Assembly (NCBI GenBank): GCA_903839355.1
Contig: CAIMBV010000186.1
Coordinates: 1-14,794 of the forward strand
Source: an uncultured Actinomycetes bacterium
Lineage (GTDB): Bacteria; Actinomycetota; Actinomycetes; Nanopelagicales; Nanopelagicaceae
DNA: 14,794 nt
Reading direction: 5' to 3'
Shown: piece by piece, positions 1 through 8,747 of the stretch
Layout: every line of letters starts with the position of its first letter
How positions within the stretch are numbered: the first letter of the stretch is position 1
The notes under the pieces: model-generated
Seen by the model: the letters and a program-made list of their open reading frames with translations, nothing else
The model's database searches: none
Told to the model about the DNA's origin: nothing
Translations under genes and position numbers: made by a program

Positions 1-1581
1 ATCTTGGATCGGGTGATTTGCGGCGATGTGGGTTATGGAAAGACCTAGATCGCAATTCGAGCCGCATTCAAAGCGGTACAGGATGCAAAGCAAGTCGCCA
101 TCTTGGTGCCGACAACTCTCTTGGTGCAGCAGCATCTCAAAACCTTCGAAGAGAGATATGCGGGATTTCCAATAAGAATCGCGGGGTTATCTCGATTCAA
201 CACCGCCAAGGAGTCCAAAGAAATTTTGGAAGGCCTTGCCGCGGGAAGTATCGACGTTGTTATTGGAACGCATCGCATCTTGTCCAAAGATGTAATTTTT
301 CGTGATCTAGGACTTGTCATTGTGGATGAGGAACAACGATTTGGCGTAGAGCACAAAGAAGAGCTGAAGAAGGCTCGCACAAATATTGATGTACTTTCAA
401 TGTCAGCTACTCCGATCCCTCGTACCCTCGAAATGGCGATCACTGGTATTCGCGAGATGTCTAACATCACCACTCCACCGGAGGAACGCCACCCTGTACT
501 TACATATGTCGGCCCTTATGATGAGAAGCAAGTAACCGCGGCGATTCACCGCGAACTTCTTCGCGATGGACAGATTTTTTTCTTACACAATCGAGTCGAG
601 AGTATCGACCGTGTGGCATCACGGCTCAAAGAGTTGGTTCCGGAAGCGCGGGTCCGCGTCGCCCATGGCCAGATGAGCGAACGCGAATTAGAAGATGTAA
701 TTTTAGGATTCTGGCAACGAGATTTTGATATCTTGGTCTGCACCACAATTATCGAGAGCGGAATAGATATTCCCAATGCCAATACGCTGATTGTTGATCG
801 AGCAGATGCATTTGGACTTTCGCAGTTACATCAATTGCGTGGACGCGTGGGACGTGGACGCGAGCGGGCGTATGCCTACTTCCTTTACTCGCCAGATAAA
901 CCTCTCACGGAGGTTGCGCATGATCGCCTCACAACGATTGCAACCAATACCGATCTAGGTTCTGGAATGCAGGTAGCTCTTAAGGATCTAGAGATTCGCG
1001 GAGCCGGAAATATGTTAGGTGGAGAGCAATCTGGCCATATCGCTGAAGTGGGATTCGATCTCTACATGCGCATGGTTGGTGAGGCCGTGGAAGACTTTAA
1101 AACCGGCTACGTTGATGTAAATCCGCGTATTAAAGAGTGCAAAGTTGAACTTCCCATCACCGCCCATCTTCCCGTTGAGTATGTGCCATCGGAGAGACTT
1201 CGACTTGATCTCTACCGGCGAATGGCGGATTGCGTTGATGGCGCTGGGCTCAACTCCATCGTTGAGGAGTTAGTCGATCGTTTCGGAGAATTACCCGAGC
1301 CAGCTCGAAGCCTCATTGAGGTTGCCCGCATTCGTACCAAGGCGAAGAGTATGGAACTCACAGAGGTGGTTTGGCAGGGCAAATTCCTTAAGGTGGCGCC
1401 CATAACCCTCCCAGAATCGGCACAATTGCGATTAGAGCGGCTCTATCCAGGTACTTTGATCAAACAGGCAACGAAAAGCGCTCTTATTGCCCGTAATACC
1501 GCACCAAATTGGCTTGAAAATGCCTCCGTAGGCGATACTTCTGTCCTGTCGTGGACTATGGAAGTCCTGCACAATCTCTAG
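1..1581 (+). CDS. mfd: Transcription-repair coupling factor Mfd, C-terminal part, with an in-frame stop near the window edge
   Basis: Mfd is an ATP-driven DNA translocase that removes RNA polymerase stalled at lesions and recruits UvrABC. The gene enters from the left edge, so the UvrB-like and RNAP-binding N-terminal domains are outside. Reading frame 1 from base 1 gives the Walker A motif GDVGYGKT (bases 22-45), then TAG at 46-48 where the family normally has Glu, then 510 uninterrupted codons. Visible helicase motifs include Walker B DEEQ (325-336), [19 protein letters not shown] and [13 protein letters not shown]; the last is the RecG/Mfd motif VI region. The C-terminal TRCF domain follows (LRLDLYRRM onward). 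If the stop is real, translation could restart only downstream (for example ATG in frame near 421) and the product would lack Walker A. Sequence error near a contig end is the simpler explanation. mfd heads the conserved actinobacterial mfd-mazG-eno-divIC-ppx block. Confidence 0.93.
46..48 (+). other. In-frame TAG inside mfd, immediately after Walker A
   Basis: The codon after GDVGYGKT reads TAG, where Mfd proteins usually have Glu (GAG or GAA). One G-to-T change would create it. The frame is open on both sides and the flanking protein sequence is well conserved. This is therefore either a very recent nonsense mutation or a base-call/assembly error near the end of the sequence. Confidence 0.85.
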
Positions 1582-1591
1582 GGAGCAGCGC

Positions 1592-2212
1592 GTGAAGAAG
1601 ATTCTTACTGCCGTAGTTGGCGTACTAGTTGTGGCAGGTGCTGGAGTCGCTCTCTGGTTTGTCTTGGATTCCTCTGCCCCAGCAGCGACCGTTGGCAAGA
1701 CCAAAATTACGGCGAGCGAGATCAACAACAGCGTCAAGACCATCGTTGCCGAGCGTAAGACCGTCTCTACCACCGGTATGCAGTTGGCCTTTGGAGACGC
1801 CCTCAACGCTGAAGAACTTAATTACTACATCATCTCAACGCTACTAGCTGACACCGCCGCCGCGAATGGCGTATCCGTAACCGATGCGCAAGTGACCGCA
1901 CGCGAAGCCGCAATTTTGAAGCAAGAGGGAAGCGCCGCAAAACTAAAGTCGGGTGAGGTATCTGCGAGCATCGCATCTACAGATTTCCCTGGCTATGTAC
2001 GAGAGATTCTTTATGTCGAGGCGCTAACCGCACTCGTCGAGAAGCAAGGTACCTCGGTATCAAATTCCGGAACTGCAGTGCAAGCTCTGGTTCGAGCTCA
2101 AGCCGCCAAAGAGGGCGTCAAGATCGATAAGAAGTATGGAACGTGGGATTCAACAAATGTAACTGTTAACCCACCTGCCACTGCTTCAAGCACTTCAACA
2201 ACTACGAAGTAG
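1592..2212 (+). CDS. SurA-N-like membrane-anchored or secreted protein
   Basis: A 206-residue protein with a GTG start, ten bases after the mfd stop and preceded by GGGAGCAG. Residues 1-3 are positive (MKK), and residues 4-25 form a hydrophobic segment that acts as a signal anchor or signal peptide. No Cys follows it, so there is no lipobox. Residues about 32-140 resemble the helical N-terminal domain of SurA/PrsA/trigger-factor-type chaperones (VGKTKITASEINNSV, then LNAEELNYYII and a VTDAQV helix). No parvulin PPIase domain is present. The C-terminus is a Ser/Thr-rich tail. The equivalent slot in M. tuberculosis holds the lipoprotein gene lpqU, but relationship to LpqU cannot be judged here. 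An extracytoplasmic chaperone-like role is inferred from the fold resemblance. Confidence 0.72.
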   Translation: MKKILTAVVGVLVVAGAGVALWFVLDSSAPAATVGKTKITASEINNSVKTIVAERKTVSTTGMQLAFGDALNAEELNYYIISTLLADTAAANGVSVTDAQVTAREAAILKQEGSAAKLKSGEVSASIASTDFPGYVREILYVEALTALVEKQGTSVSNSGTAVQALVRAQAAKEGVKIDKKYGTWDSTNVTVNPPATASSTSTTTK

Positions 2213-2225
2213 AGTTTCCGCAATC

Positions 2226-2885
2226 ATGACCTCTGAGCTCTTACGTCTAAAAGAGGTCATGCATCGCTTGCGTTCGCCTGGTGGTTGCCCATGGGATGCC
2301 GAACAGACTCATGACTCACTTCTCAAATATCTTCTAGAAGAGGCCTACGAATACTCCGAAGCGGTGGATGAGAGAGATCGCACCGCGATGCGCGAAGAGC
2401 TGGGCGATGTATTGCTTCAAGTCTATTTTCACTCTGCCATCGCCGAAGAAGATCCCAACGATCCATTCTCTGTTGAGGATGTTGCGCGAGGGATTGCAGA
2501 TAAATTAATTCGACGTCACCCCCACGTCTTCACCGATTCAGAGGTCACCTTTGATGATGTTCTTGAGAATTGGGAGAGGCAGAAGCGCGAGGAGAAGGGC
2601 CGAACCTCTGCCACAGATGGGGTACCGCTCGCCCAACCTGCGATGGCGCTTGCTGCCAAAGTCATCTATCGCGCAGATAAATATGGATATTCACTTCCTG
2701 TTGCCCACCCTGTCACTATTCCCAGCGATACTGATGAGGCGAGATTGGGCGAGATCCTCTTGGGCATAGTGGATCAGGCTCAAAAGCTGGGTATAGATGC
2801 TGAGATAGCGCTACGTACCGCTACGAAGTCCTATATCAATCGAATCCATGCATATGAGGCCGAGGCATCGGACTCAACTCGCTAG
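2226..2885 (+). CDS. mazG: Nucleoside triphosphate pyrophosphohydrolase MazG
   Basis: MazG hydrolyses (d)NTPs to NMP plus pyrophosphate and helps clean the nucleotide pool. The 219-residue protein has the family opening GGCPWDAEQTH (residues 19-29). It also has the metal-binding helix EEAYE (Glu38, Glu39, Glu42) and the second acidic motif REELGD (Glu57, Glu58, Asp61). This first all-alpha domain is complete. The second half (about 125-219, KVIYRADKYGYS onward) is degenerate, as in other actinobacterial MazG proteins, where E. coli MazG has two clear domains. It starts with ATG 13 bases after the previous stop, with only a weak ribosome site. The gene lies in the conserved block between mfd and eno. 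Confidence 0.92.
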   Translation: MTSELLRLKEVMHRLRSPGGCPWDAEQTHDSLLKYLLEEAYEYSEAVDERDRTAMREELGDVLLQVYFHSAIAEEDPNDPFSVEDVARGIADKLIRRHPHVFTDSEVTFDDVLENWERQKREEKGRTSATDGVPLAQPAMALAAKVIYRADKYGYSLPVAHPVTIPSDTDEARLGEILLGIVDQAQKLGIDAEIALRTATKSYINRIHAYEAEASDSTR

Positions 2886-2888
2886 AAT
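2883..2888 (+). promoter_or_regulatory. Possible -10 box for eno
   Basis: TAGAAT overlaps the mazG stop codon. Transcription starting about seven bases downstream would give a leader of roughly 23 bases carrying the strong AAAGGAGA ribosome site at 2905-2912 before the GTG at 2918. No convincing -35 box lies 16-18 bases upstream, so this is tentative. An independent promoter for the highly expressed eno would be reasonable. Confidence 0.35.
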
Positions 2889-2905
2889 TAACCCATAACA
2901 ACTAA

Positions 2906-4195
<1,290 letters not shown>

Positions 4196-4211
4196 CCGCT
4201 AAGAGTCCTTG

Positions 4212-4598
4212 ATGTTCAAGAGCATATCTGGGCGGAGCTTAGCCTTCGCCACGGTGCTTTTGGTTCTCGCAATAACCTTGGCCCCACCGCTGCACAGTTA
4301 TTTTGCGCAACGTGCCCAGATTGATGCCTATAAAGTGCAGTTGGCCCAATCCGCTGCCACTCTGCACGAGGCAGAGAAAGAACTCACCCTTTGGACCGAC
4401 CCTACCTATGTGGCATCCCAGGCTCGTATCCGACTGCACTACGTCTTTCCTGGCGAGCGGGAGTACGTTGTACTTTCCAACTCCCAAACGAGTGCAGCAC
4501 AGACGGTACCGGTAGCTCCAATTGAAGGAGTCGCACCCGGAGTAACGCCCTGGTACTCACGTTTGATTTCAACGATCGAAAGCGCACATCAAAACTAA
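4212..4598 (+). CDS. Septum formation initiator, DivIC/FtsB family
   Basis: A small bitopic division protein expected to act with FtsL- and FtsQ-type partners at the septum. Residues 9-28 are one membrane segment (FATVLLVLAITLAPPL). Residues about 33-60 form a short coiled-coil-like helix. The family block WTDPTYVASQARIRLHYVFPGE follows (residues 61-82), which is typical of actinobacterial DivIC. The tail (90-128) is low complexity and Pro/Val-rich. ATG 4212 is preferred because AAGAG lies six bases upstream; a TTG at 4209 in the same frame would add one residue. The stop overlaps the next start as TAATG, so the two genes are translationally coupled. In M. tuberculosis the same slot after eno is Rv1024. 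Confidence 0.88.
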   Translation: MFKSISGRSLAFATVLLVLAITLAPPLHSYFAQRAQIDAYKVQLAQSAATLHEAEKELTLWTDPTYVASQARIRLHYVFPGEREYVVLSNSQTSAAQTVPVAPIEGVAPGVTPWYSRLISTIESAHQN

Positions 4599-5089
4599 TG
4601 AGCGAAAAACCCACAGAGCAAGATCTTGCGGCGATTCAACAACAACTTGGTCGCACTCCGCGTGATGTTCACGCTATCGCCCATCGTTGTCCCTGTGGCA
4701 AACCCGATGTTGTTGAGACTCCACCACGTTTATCAGATGGCACTCCATTTCCAACTTTCTACTACGCCACCTGCCCTCGGCTGACTGGTGCGATTTCAAC
4801 TTTGGAGAGCTCTGGTTTGATGGCAGATATGCAGGGCAGACTTGAAGTTGATCCCGATCTTGCAGGTGAATACCACGCAGCCCATGATGATTATTTAGCG
4901 GCACGAGCTGCGCTTGGGGTGGATGTGCCAGAAGTTGAGGGAATCACCGCAGGAGGAATGCCCGACCGCGTTAAATGTTTACACTCACTCGTTGCTCATT
5001 CATTAGGAGCTGGGCCAGGAGTGAATCCATTCGGCGATGAAGCTCTGGCAGAACTTCCCGATTGGTGGAAGGCGAGCCCATGCGAGTAG
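4598..5089 (+). CDS. DUF501 family protein
   Basis: A 163-residue cytosolic protein matching the DUF501 family found between divIC and ppx in Actinobacteria (Rv1025 position). Conserved-looking residues are Cys31 and Cys33 (HRCPCGKPDVVET), the block PFPTFYYATCPRLTGAIS with Cys59, and VKCLHSLVAHSLG with Cys127, His129 and His134. The clustered Cys/His residues could bind a metal, which is inference. No biochemical role is known to me. The start overlaps the preceding stop by one base, and the 3' end overlaps ppx by ten bases. Confidence 0.87.
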   Translation: MSEKPTEQDLAAIQQQLGRTPRDVHAIAHRCPCGKPDVVETPPRLSDGTPFPTFYYATCPRLTGAISTLESSGLMADMQGRLEVDPDLAGEYHAAHDDYLAARAALGVDVPEVEGITAGGMPDRVKCLHSLVAHSLGAGPGVNPFGDEALAELPDWWKASPCE

Positions 5090-5994
5090 CAGCGATTGAT
5101 TGTGGAACTAATTCGCTTCGTCTTCTCATTGCAGATATTGATGGGAGCAGTTTTCGCGAAGTACATCGCGACATGCAGGTTGTTAGGTTGGGTCAAGGAG
5201 TAGATAAGAACAAAGCCTTTGCGCCAGAGGCGATCGAACGAACCTTAGCTGTCACAAAGGAATACGCATCGGTACTTCGTGCAAAAGGGGTTGAACGCCT
5301 ACGATTTTGCGCGACGAGCGCCACGAGAGATGCATCCAATCGAGATCTATTCATCGATGGAGTCGAAGATATTTTGGGAGTTGCTCCAGAGGTAATCCCG
5401 GGTTCGGAGGAGGCTGCTCTCTCTTTTCTGGGAGCCACGAAGGAGTTGGGCCAAGAGCTAGCACCATTCTTAGTTGTAGATATCGGTGGCGGCTCAACTG
5501 AATTTGTTTTAGGGGAGCGCTCAGTAGAAAGCGCTAGATCGGTAAATATCGGTTGCGTTCGTATGTCAGAGCGTCACCTCAATCATCAGCCGCCGACCTC
5601 TGCTCAATTAACTGCGGCTACGGCTGATATTGATGCCGCTATCTCCGAAGCGGGAGAGCATGTCGATTTCACGGCAGCACAGACCCTCATCGCCGTGGCT
5701 GGAACCGCAACTACAGTCGCCGCAGCCGCGCTAGGGCTCCTGGAATATGATCGATATTCGATTCATCTGGCACGAATTAGTGCACAACAAGTGCATGAGG
5801 TTGCTCGCATGTTTGCCTCCATGTCTCGTGATGAGATTGCCGCGCTGGGATATATGCATCCTGGTCGAGTCGATGTAATTACATCTGGCGCTTTGGTGCT
5901 CTCTCGCGTCATGACTCTTACTGGGGCACAAGAGTTTGTGACATCTGAATCCGACATTCTCGATGGAATCGCCTGGGGCCTTGCCGAAATATAA
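5080..5994 (+). CDS. ppx: Exopolyphosphatase / GppA-family phosphatase
   Basis: This family releases phosphate from inorganic polyphosphate or from pppGpp. The actinobacterial neighbour of DUF501 (Rv1026) has been studied as Ppx2. The protein is 304 residues, the short two-domain ASKHA form without the extra C-terminal domains of E. coli Ppx. Motifs are phosphate-1 AIDCGTNSLRLL (residues 5-16), RFCATSATRDASN (75-87), the IPGSEEAALSF segment with the likely catalytic Glu (Glu110/Glu111), phosphate-2 VVDIGGGSTEFVLG (132-145), and the adenosine-type motif IAVAGTATTVAA (204-215). ATG 5080 was chosen because GGAAGG lies seven bases upstream and the protein then begins MRVAAIDCGT. An upstream in-frame TTG at 5062 would add six unlikely residues. 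Whether the substrate is polyphosphate or pppGpp cannot be told from sequence. Confidence 0.93.
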   Translation: MRVAAIDCGTNSLRLLIADIDGSSFREVHRDMQVVRLGQGVDKNKAFAPEAIERTLAVTKEYASVLRAKGVERLRFCATSATRDASNRDLFIDGVEDILGVAPEVIPGSEEAALSFLGATKELGQELAPFLVVDIGGGSTEFVLGERSVESARSVNIGCVRMSERHLNHQPPTSAQLTAATADIDAAISEAGEHVDFTAAQTLIAVAGTATTVAAAALGLLEYDRYSIHLARISAQQVHEVARMFASMSRDEIAALGYMHPGRVDVITSGALVLSRVMTLTGAQEFVTSESDILDGIAWGLAEI

Positions 5995-6679
5995 GACCAT
6001 CGCCGCGCTCGATAAGGCGATTACTCAATGCACACTTTGTCCTCGCCTGGTTGAGTGGCGCGAAGAAGTGGCTCTCACCAAGCGAAAGTCCTACGCCGAT
6101 CATGACTACTGGGGTAAACCTGTTACTGGATTCGGCGATCCAAAGGCCGAGATAGTGATCGTTGGGTTGGCGCCAGGAGCACATGGCGCAAATAGAACTG
6201 GACGGATATTCACTGGAGATAGTTCAGGTGATTTTCTCTTCGCATCCCTGCACCGTTGTGGCCTCGCCAAATTACCTATCAGTGAATCTCGTAAGGATGG
6301 ACAGGAACTCTTTCGAACCAGAATTTTATGTGCAGTGAGGTGTGCTCCTCCAGATAACAAACCCACGACAGAAGAGAAAGCAACATGTGCGCCTTTTATG
6401 GCCAATGAGATTGAGCTTCTTCTTCCAACCGTTAAAACCTTTGTGGCTCTTGGTAATTTTGCATGGACTGGGCTTATTGCACAACTATTAGAGATGGATT
6501 TTGAAGTGCCTACGCCCCGACCAAAGTTCGGTCATGGTGCGACGTTTACAGCTGTCTCACCATCAGCTCAGAAGATTAAGGTGATTGGGAGCTATCACCC
6601 TAGCCAACAAAATACATTTACTAAAAAATTAACCCCGCCGATGCTCGATAACATTTTCAAGATGGCGAACAAGCCCTAA
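5963..6679 (+). CDS. Uracil-DNA glycosylase, iron-sulfur family-5 type (UdgB-like)
   Basis: The predicted enzyme excises uracil, and possibly other deaminated bases, from DNA to start base-excision repair. The 238-residue protein carries motif A GLAPGAHGANRTGR (68-81) followed by FTGD. This is the family-5 form, which lacks the polar catalytic Asp/Asn of other uracil glycosylases at this site. Motif B is SYHPSQQN (210-217). Four Cys fit the 4Fe-4S cluster: Cys23 and Cys26 (CTLC), Cys127 (AVRCAPPDNKP) and Cys142. The ATG lies 32 bases inside the end of ppx, implying co-transcription. A TTG six codons later is an alternative start, and neither has a clear ribosome site. The 3' end overlaps the opposite-strand membrane-protein gene by 51 bases. 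Confidence 0.9.
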   Translation: MESPGALPKYKTIAALDKAITQCTLCPRLVEWREEVALTKRKSYADHDYWGKPVTGFGDPKAEIVIVGLAPGAHGANRTGRIFTGDSSGDFLFASLHRCGLAKLPISESRKDGQELFRTRILCAVRCAPPDNKPTTEEKATCAPFMANEIELLLPTVKTFVALGNFAWTGLIAQLLEMDFEVPTPRPKFGHGATFTAVSPSAQKIKVIGSYHPSQQNTFTKKLTPPMLDNIFKMANKP

Positions 6680-7309
6680 CCAAATTGCAACCGAGTTTCC
6701 AATAAAGAGTGCAAAGCAGAGGGTTCCGATTCCTACTCGACCACCACACGCCCATCCCACGCTAAAGACAATAATTTCAAGAACTAACCGAACCCGACCG
6801 ACTCGGACACCTGTTACTCGGTGCAGTCCAGTCATGAGCCCATCTCTAGGTCCGGGGCCAAGTCCGCAGGTGATGTAGAAGGCCGACCCACATCCAATGA
6901 GCGCGATCCCTCCGAATACATATGCGAACCTAATCCAGAGAGTGTGGTGCTCGATGGGAAATATGTCGGTACCTATCTGCAGCATAAAGGCGATAATCAC
7001 GATATTGGCTAGAGTTCCAAATCCAGGCCGCTGTTTAAGTGGGATCCAGCCGAGAAGCACAACGATGCTGATGAAGAAAGTTGACCAGCCGAGTGAGAGG
7101 GGAGTGTGACGACTCAAACCTTGAGATAAGACTGCCCAGGGAGTGTTACCTAAAGTTGATTGGATCAAAAGGGCCTCACCGAAGCCAAAGATCGTAAGCC
7201 CAAAGGCCAGGATGAGCAGTCGCAATGGGGTGAGGGACCATTGATCAGGTGCAGTCCAACTCGTCTTAGGAACGGTTCTATGTGGCCGCAGTAAGTTAAT
7301 AAATTGCAT
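6629..7309 (-). CDS. YczE-type (YitT/DUF161-like) integral membrane protein
   Basis: A 226-residue membrane protein with about six hydrophobic segments: roughly 27-49, 72-90, 98-115, 124-146, 172-188 and 193-213. The sequence GLGPGPRDGLMTGL (149-162) is the hallmark of the YczE group, with an internal echo STLGNTPWAVLSQGL at 51-65. No transport substrate is established for this group to my knowledge. Its start overlaps the stop of the class III PLP enzyme gene by one base (TAATG), so the two are co-translated. It may therefore export or import a compound made or used by that enzyme, which is inference. The 3' end overlaps the glycosylase gene tail to tail. Confidence 0.82.
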   Translation of the reverse strand: MQFINLLRPHRTVPKTSWTAPDQWSLTPLRLLILAFGLTIFGFGEALLIQSTLGNTPWAVLSQGLSRHTPLSLGWSTFFISIVVLLGWIPLKQRPGFGTLANIVIIAFMLQIGTDIFPIEHHTLWIRFAYVFGGIALIGCGSAFYITCGLGPGPRDGLMTGLHRVTGVRVGRVRLVLEIIVFSVGWACGGRVGIGTLCFALFIGNSVAIWLGLVRHLENVIEHRRG

Positions 7310-8667
7310 TAAGCAGAGACCAAATCAGCGCACATAGATCGAAAGGCAGTTGTGTGAGCGGCGATGTCGGCCTCCGTCGTGTCAGGAGAGACCAGAGCCA
7401 TATTGTGAAATGGAGTTATAAGGAATCCATCGTTGAGTAGGCGAAGGTGAACATATTGCTCAAGTTCAAAATCACCTGCATCTGAGGCCTCTTTACCTGT
7501 GCGGGGCGCGGATGGCTGAAAGAGGTACTCACCACGTGCGCCTAGGCGAGAGCAGTACCAAGGTAGATCAAATTCTCTAATCGCTGCATCCACCCCATCA
7601 CACCACAGTGATCCGAGCCCGACCATCTGAGCAAAGGCCTCATCTGTAAGGACCTCTGTCAACGTTGCTCGCATTGCAGCCAAACTAAGCGCATTTCCCG
7701 CAAGAGTGCTTCCAATTCCACCGGTATCAATGAGTTCACGTTCAACTTTTGCTTTGATGCGATCGGCAATCTCTGAACGCATTCCAAAAGTTCCAGTAGG
7801 AATGCCGCCAGCGATTGCCTTGCCGATGGTCAGCACATCTGGTTTCAGTCCATGTAAGGCGGTCAGTCCGCCGGGTCCAACTGAAATTGTGTGTGTCTCA
7901 TCGATAATCCAGACCGCGCCATATTTTTTGGCGAGCTCACCCACCGCTTGTAGGTAACCAGCTTCTGGAAGAACGATGCCGATATTTGTCATCGCCGGCT
8001 CCATCAATATGGCAGCAACATCACCTTGCGCTAGAGCCGCCTCCATTGCAGCAAGATCATTGAACTCCACGACGCGTGTGGTCTCTGCAAGATCAACTGG
8101 GGCACCTAAGTTGCCAGGACGCTTGATTGTTCTGCCGGACTCATCAAGTGTTGCAAAAGTTTCATCGACTGAACCGTGATAGCACTTGTCGATGACGATG
8201 ATCTTTGAGCGACCTGTGATCAACCTGGAGTAGCGGATTACATGTCGATTGGCATCAGTTGCAGTCACGGTGAATTGCCAGAGTGGTAGACCAAAACGTC
8301 GTGATAACTCCGATGCGACGATTACAGCATCTTCAGTGGGAAGCATCGCAGTTAAGCCGCGCTTGAGTTGGGCATGAATGGCCGCGACGGTAGGAGCTGG
8401 TGAGTGACCCGTCATCGAACCGGTATCTCCTAGGCACAGATCCACATACTCGTGACCATCGACATCTGTAAATCGCGCCCCTTGGGCGGTGTCTACAAAG
8501 ATTGGGTATGCGCCAGGCCATTTCGCCATCCAAGACATTGGAACTCCACCTGGCATCACGTTCTTGGCTTGAGCGAAGAGTTCACCGCTCTTTGGATGCA
8601 ACGCAAGGAATCTCTCTTCTTCAATCTCTGTCAATTTTTTAAGATGGGATCTATCTATCGAGGACAT
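7309..8667 (-). CDS. Class III aminotransferase-fold PLP enzyme (glutamate-1-semialdehyde aminomutase-like)
   Basis: A 452-residue fold-type I PLP enzyme. Landmarks are VMPGGVPMSWM (38-48), FVDTAQGARFTDVDGHEYVDL (57-77), GHSP (87-90), the CYHGSVDETF segment (162-171) that stacks on PLP in GSAM-like enzymes, WIIDETHT with Asp256 contacting the pyridine nitrogen, and PLP Lys283 in IGKAIAGGIPTGTFG. The phosphate-binding segment normally reading GSEA or GTEAN in this class is TATDANR (135-141), a variant I associate with a GSAM-like subgroup. Possible roles are transamination, 1,2-amino shift or racemisation, and the substrate is unknown. True HemL is unlikely because the motif and context differ. 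The gene lies divergent from a TDO-family gene and upstream of the YczE-type gene. The start appears leaderless. Confidence 0.85.
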   Translation of the reverse strand: MSSIDRSHLKKLTEIEEERFLALHPKSGELFAQAKNVMPGGVPMSWMAKWPGAYPIFVDTAQGARFTDVDGHEYVDLCLGDTGSMTGHSPAPTVAAIHAQLKRGLTAMLPTEDAVIVASELSRRFGLPLWQFTVTATDANRHVIRYSRLITGRSKIIVIDKCYHGSVDETFATLDESGRTIKRPGNLGAPVDLAETTRVVEFNDLAAMEAALAQGDVAAILMEPAMTNIGIVLPEAGYLQAVGELAKKYGAVWIIDETHTISVGPGGLTALHGLKPDVLTIGKAIAGGIPTGTFGMRSEIADRIKAKVERELIDTGGIGSTLAGNALSLAAMRATLTEVLTDEAFAQMVGLGSLWCDGVDAAIREFDLPWYCSRLGARGEYLFQPSAPRTGKEASDAGDFELEQYVHLRLLNDGFLITPFHNMALVSPDTTEADIAAHTTAFRSMCADLVSA

Positions 8668-8674
8668 GAGGAGA

Positions 8675-8680
8675 ATTCTA
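8675..8680 (-). promoter_or_regulatory. Leaderless-type -10 box for the class III PLP enzyme
   Basis: On the minus strand TAGAAT ends seven bases before the A of the ATG at 8667, with only TCTCCTC between. Transcription would start at or next to the start codon, and no purine-rich ribosome site exists there. Leaderless mRNAs with TAnnnT this close to the start codon are common in Actinobacteria. Confidence 0.55.
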
Positions 8681-8686
8681 GGGGAT

Positions 8687-8703
8687 GCTCATGTAGGCTC
8701 ATG
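8687..8703. repeat. Direct repeat GCTCATG, ten-base period, in the divergent promoter region
   Basis: GCTCATG occurs at 8687-8693 and again at 8697-8703. The copies are one DNA turn apart and sit in the -35 zone of both the plus-strand TATAAT promoter and the minus-strand TAGAAT promoter. This is the usual layout of an activator or regulator binding site shared by divergent genes. Binding is inferred only. Confidence 0.45.
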
Positions 8704-8712
8704 ATTGATATT

Positions 8713-8718
8713 TATAAT
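8713..8718 (+). promoter_or_regulatory. TATAAT -10 box for the TDO-family gene
   Basis: A perfect consensus -10 sequence upstream of the dioxygenase gene. The predicted start is near 8725, giving a leader of about 55 bases. The hexamer 17 bases upstream is poor (CATGTA), which suggests activator dependence or weak basal activity. GGAG at 8766-8769 is the likely ribosome site. Confidence 0.6.
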
Positions 8719-8722
8719 GCGT

Positions 8723-8747
8723 TGCATCGCACTGCGCAGTCGATGCA
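8723..8747. promoter_or_regulatory. Palindromic operator-like element over the TDO-gene transcription start
   Basis: The arms TGCATCG (8723-8729) and CGATGCA (8741-8747) flank ACTGCGCAGT (8731-8740), itself a perfect 10-base palindrome, with one unpaired C at 8730. The element begins five bases after TATAAT and covers the predicted start site, the classical place for a repressor. It could also form a hairpin at the 5' end of the mRNA. No T-run follows, so it does not look like a terminator. Confidence 0.6.

Noticed and set aside
45..473. Long open reading frames on the minus strand within mfd (45-473) and similar ones within eno, DUF501, ppx and the glycosylase
   Set aside because: They lie antisense to strongly conserved genes, have low-complexity Ser/Arg-rich translations, and lack ribosome sites or family resemblance.
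1592..2212. Annotating the SurA-like protein as a lipoprotein
   Set aside because: No Cys follows the hydrophobic segment, so lipid attachment is not possible at the usual site.
7309..8667. Naming the class III enzyme HemL (glutamate-1-semialdehyde aminomutase)
   Set aside because: The PLP-phosphate motif and the gene context differ from hemL, and no other heme-synthesis gene is nearby.
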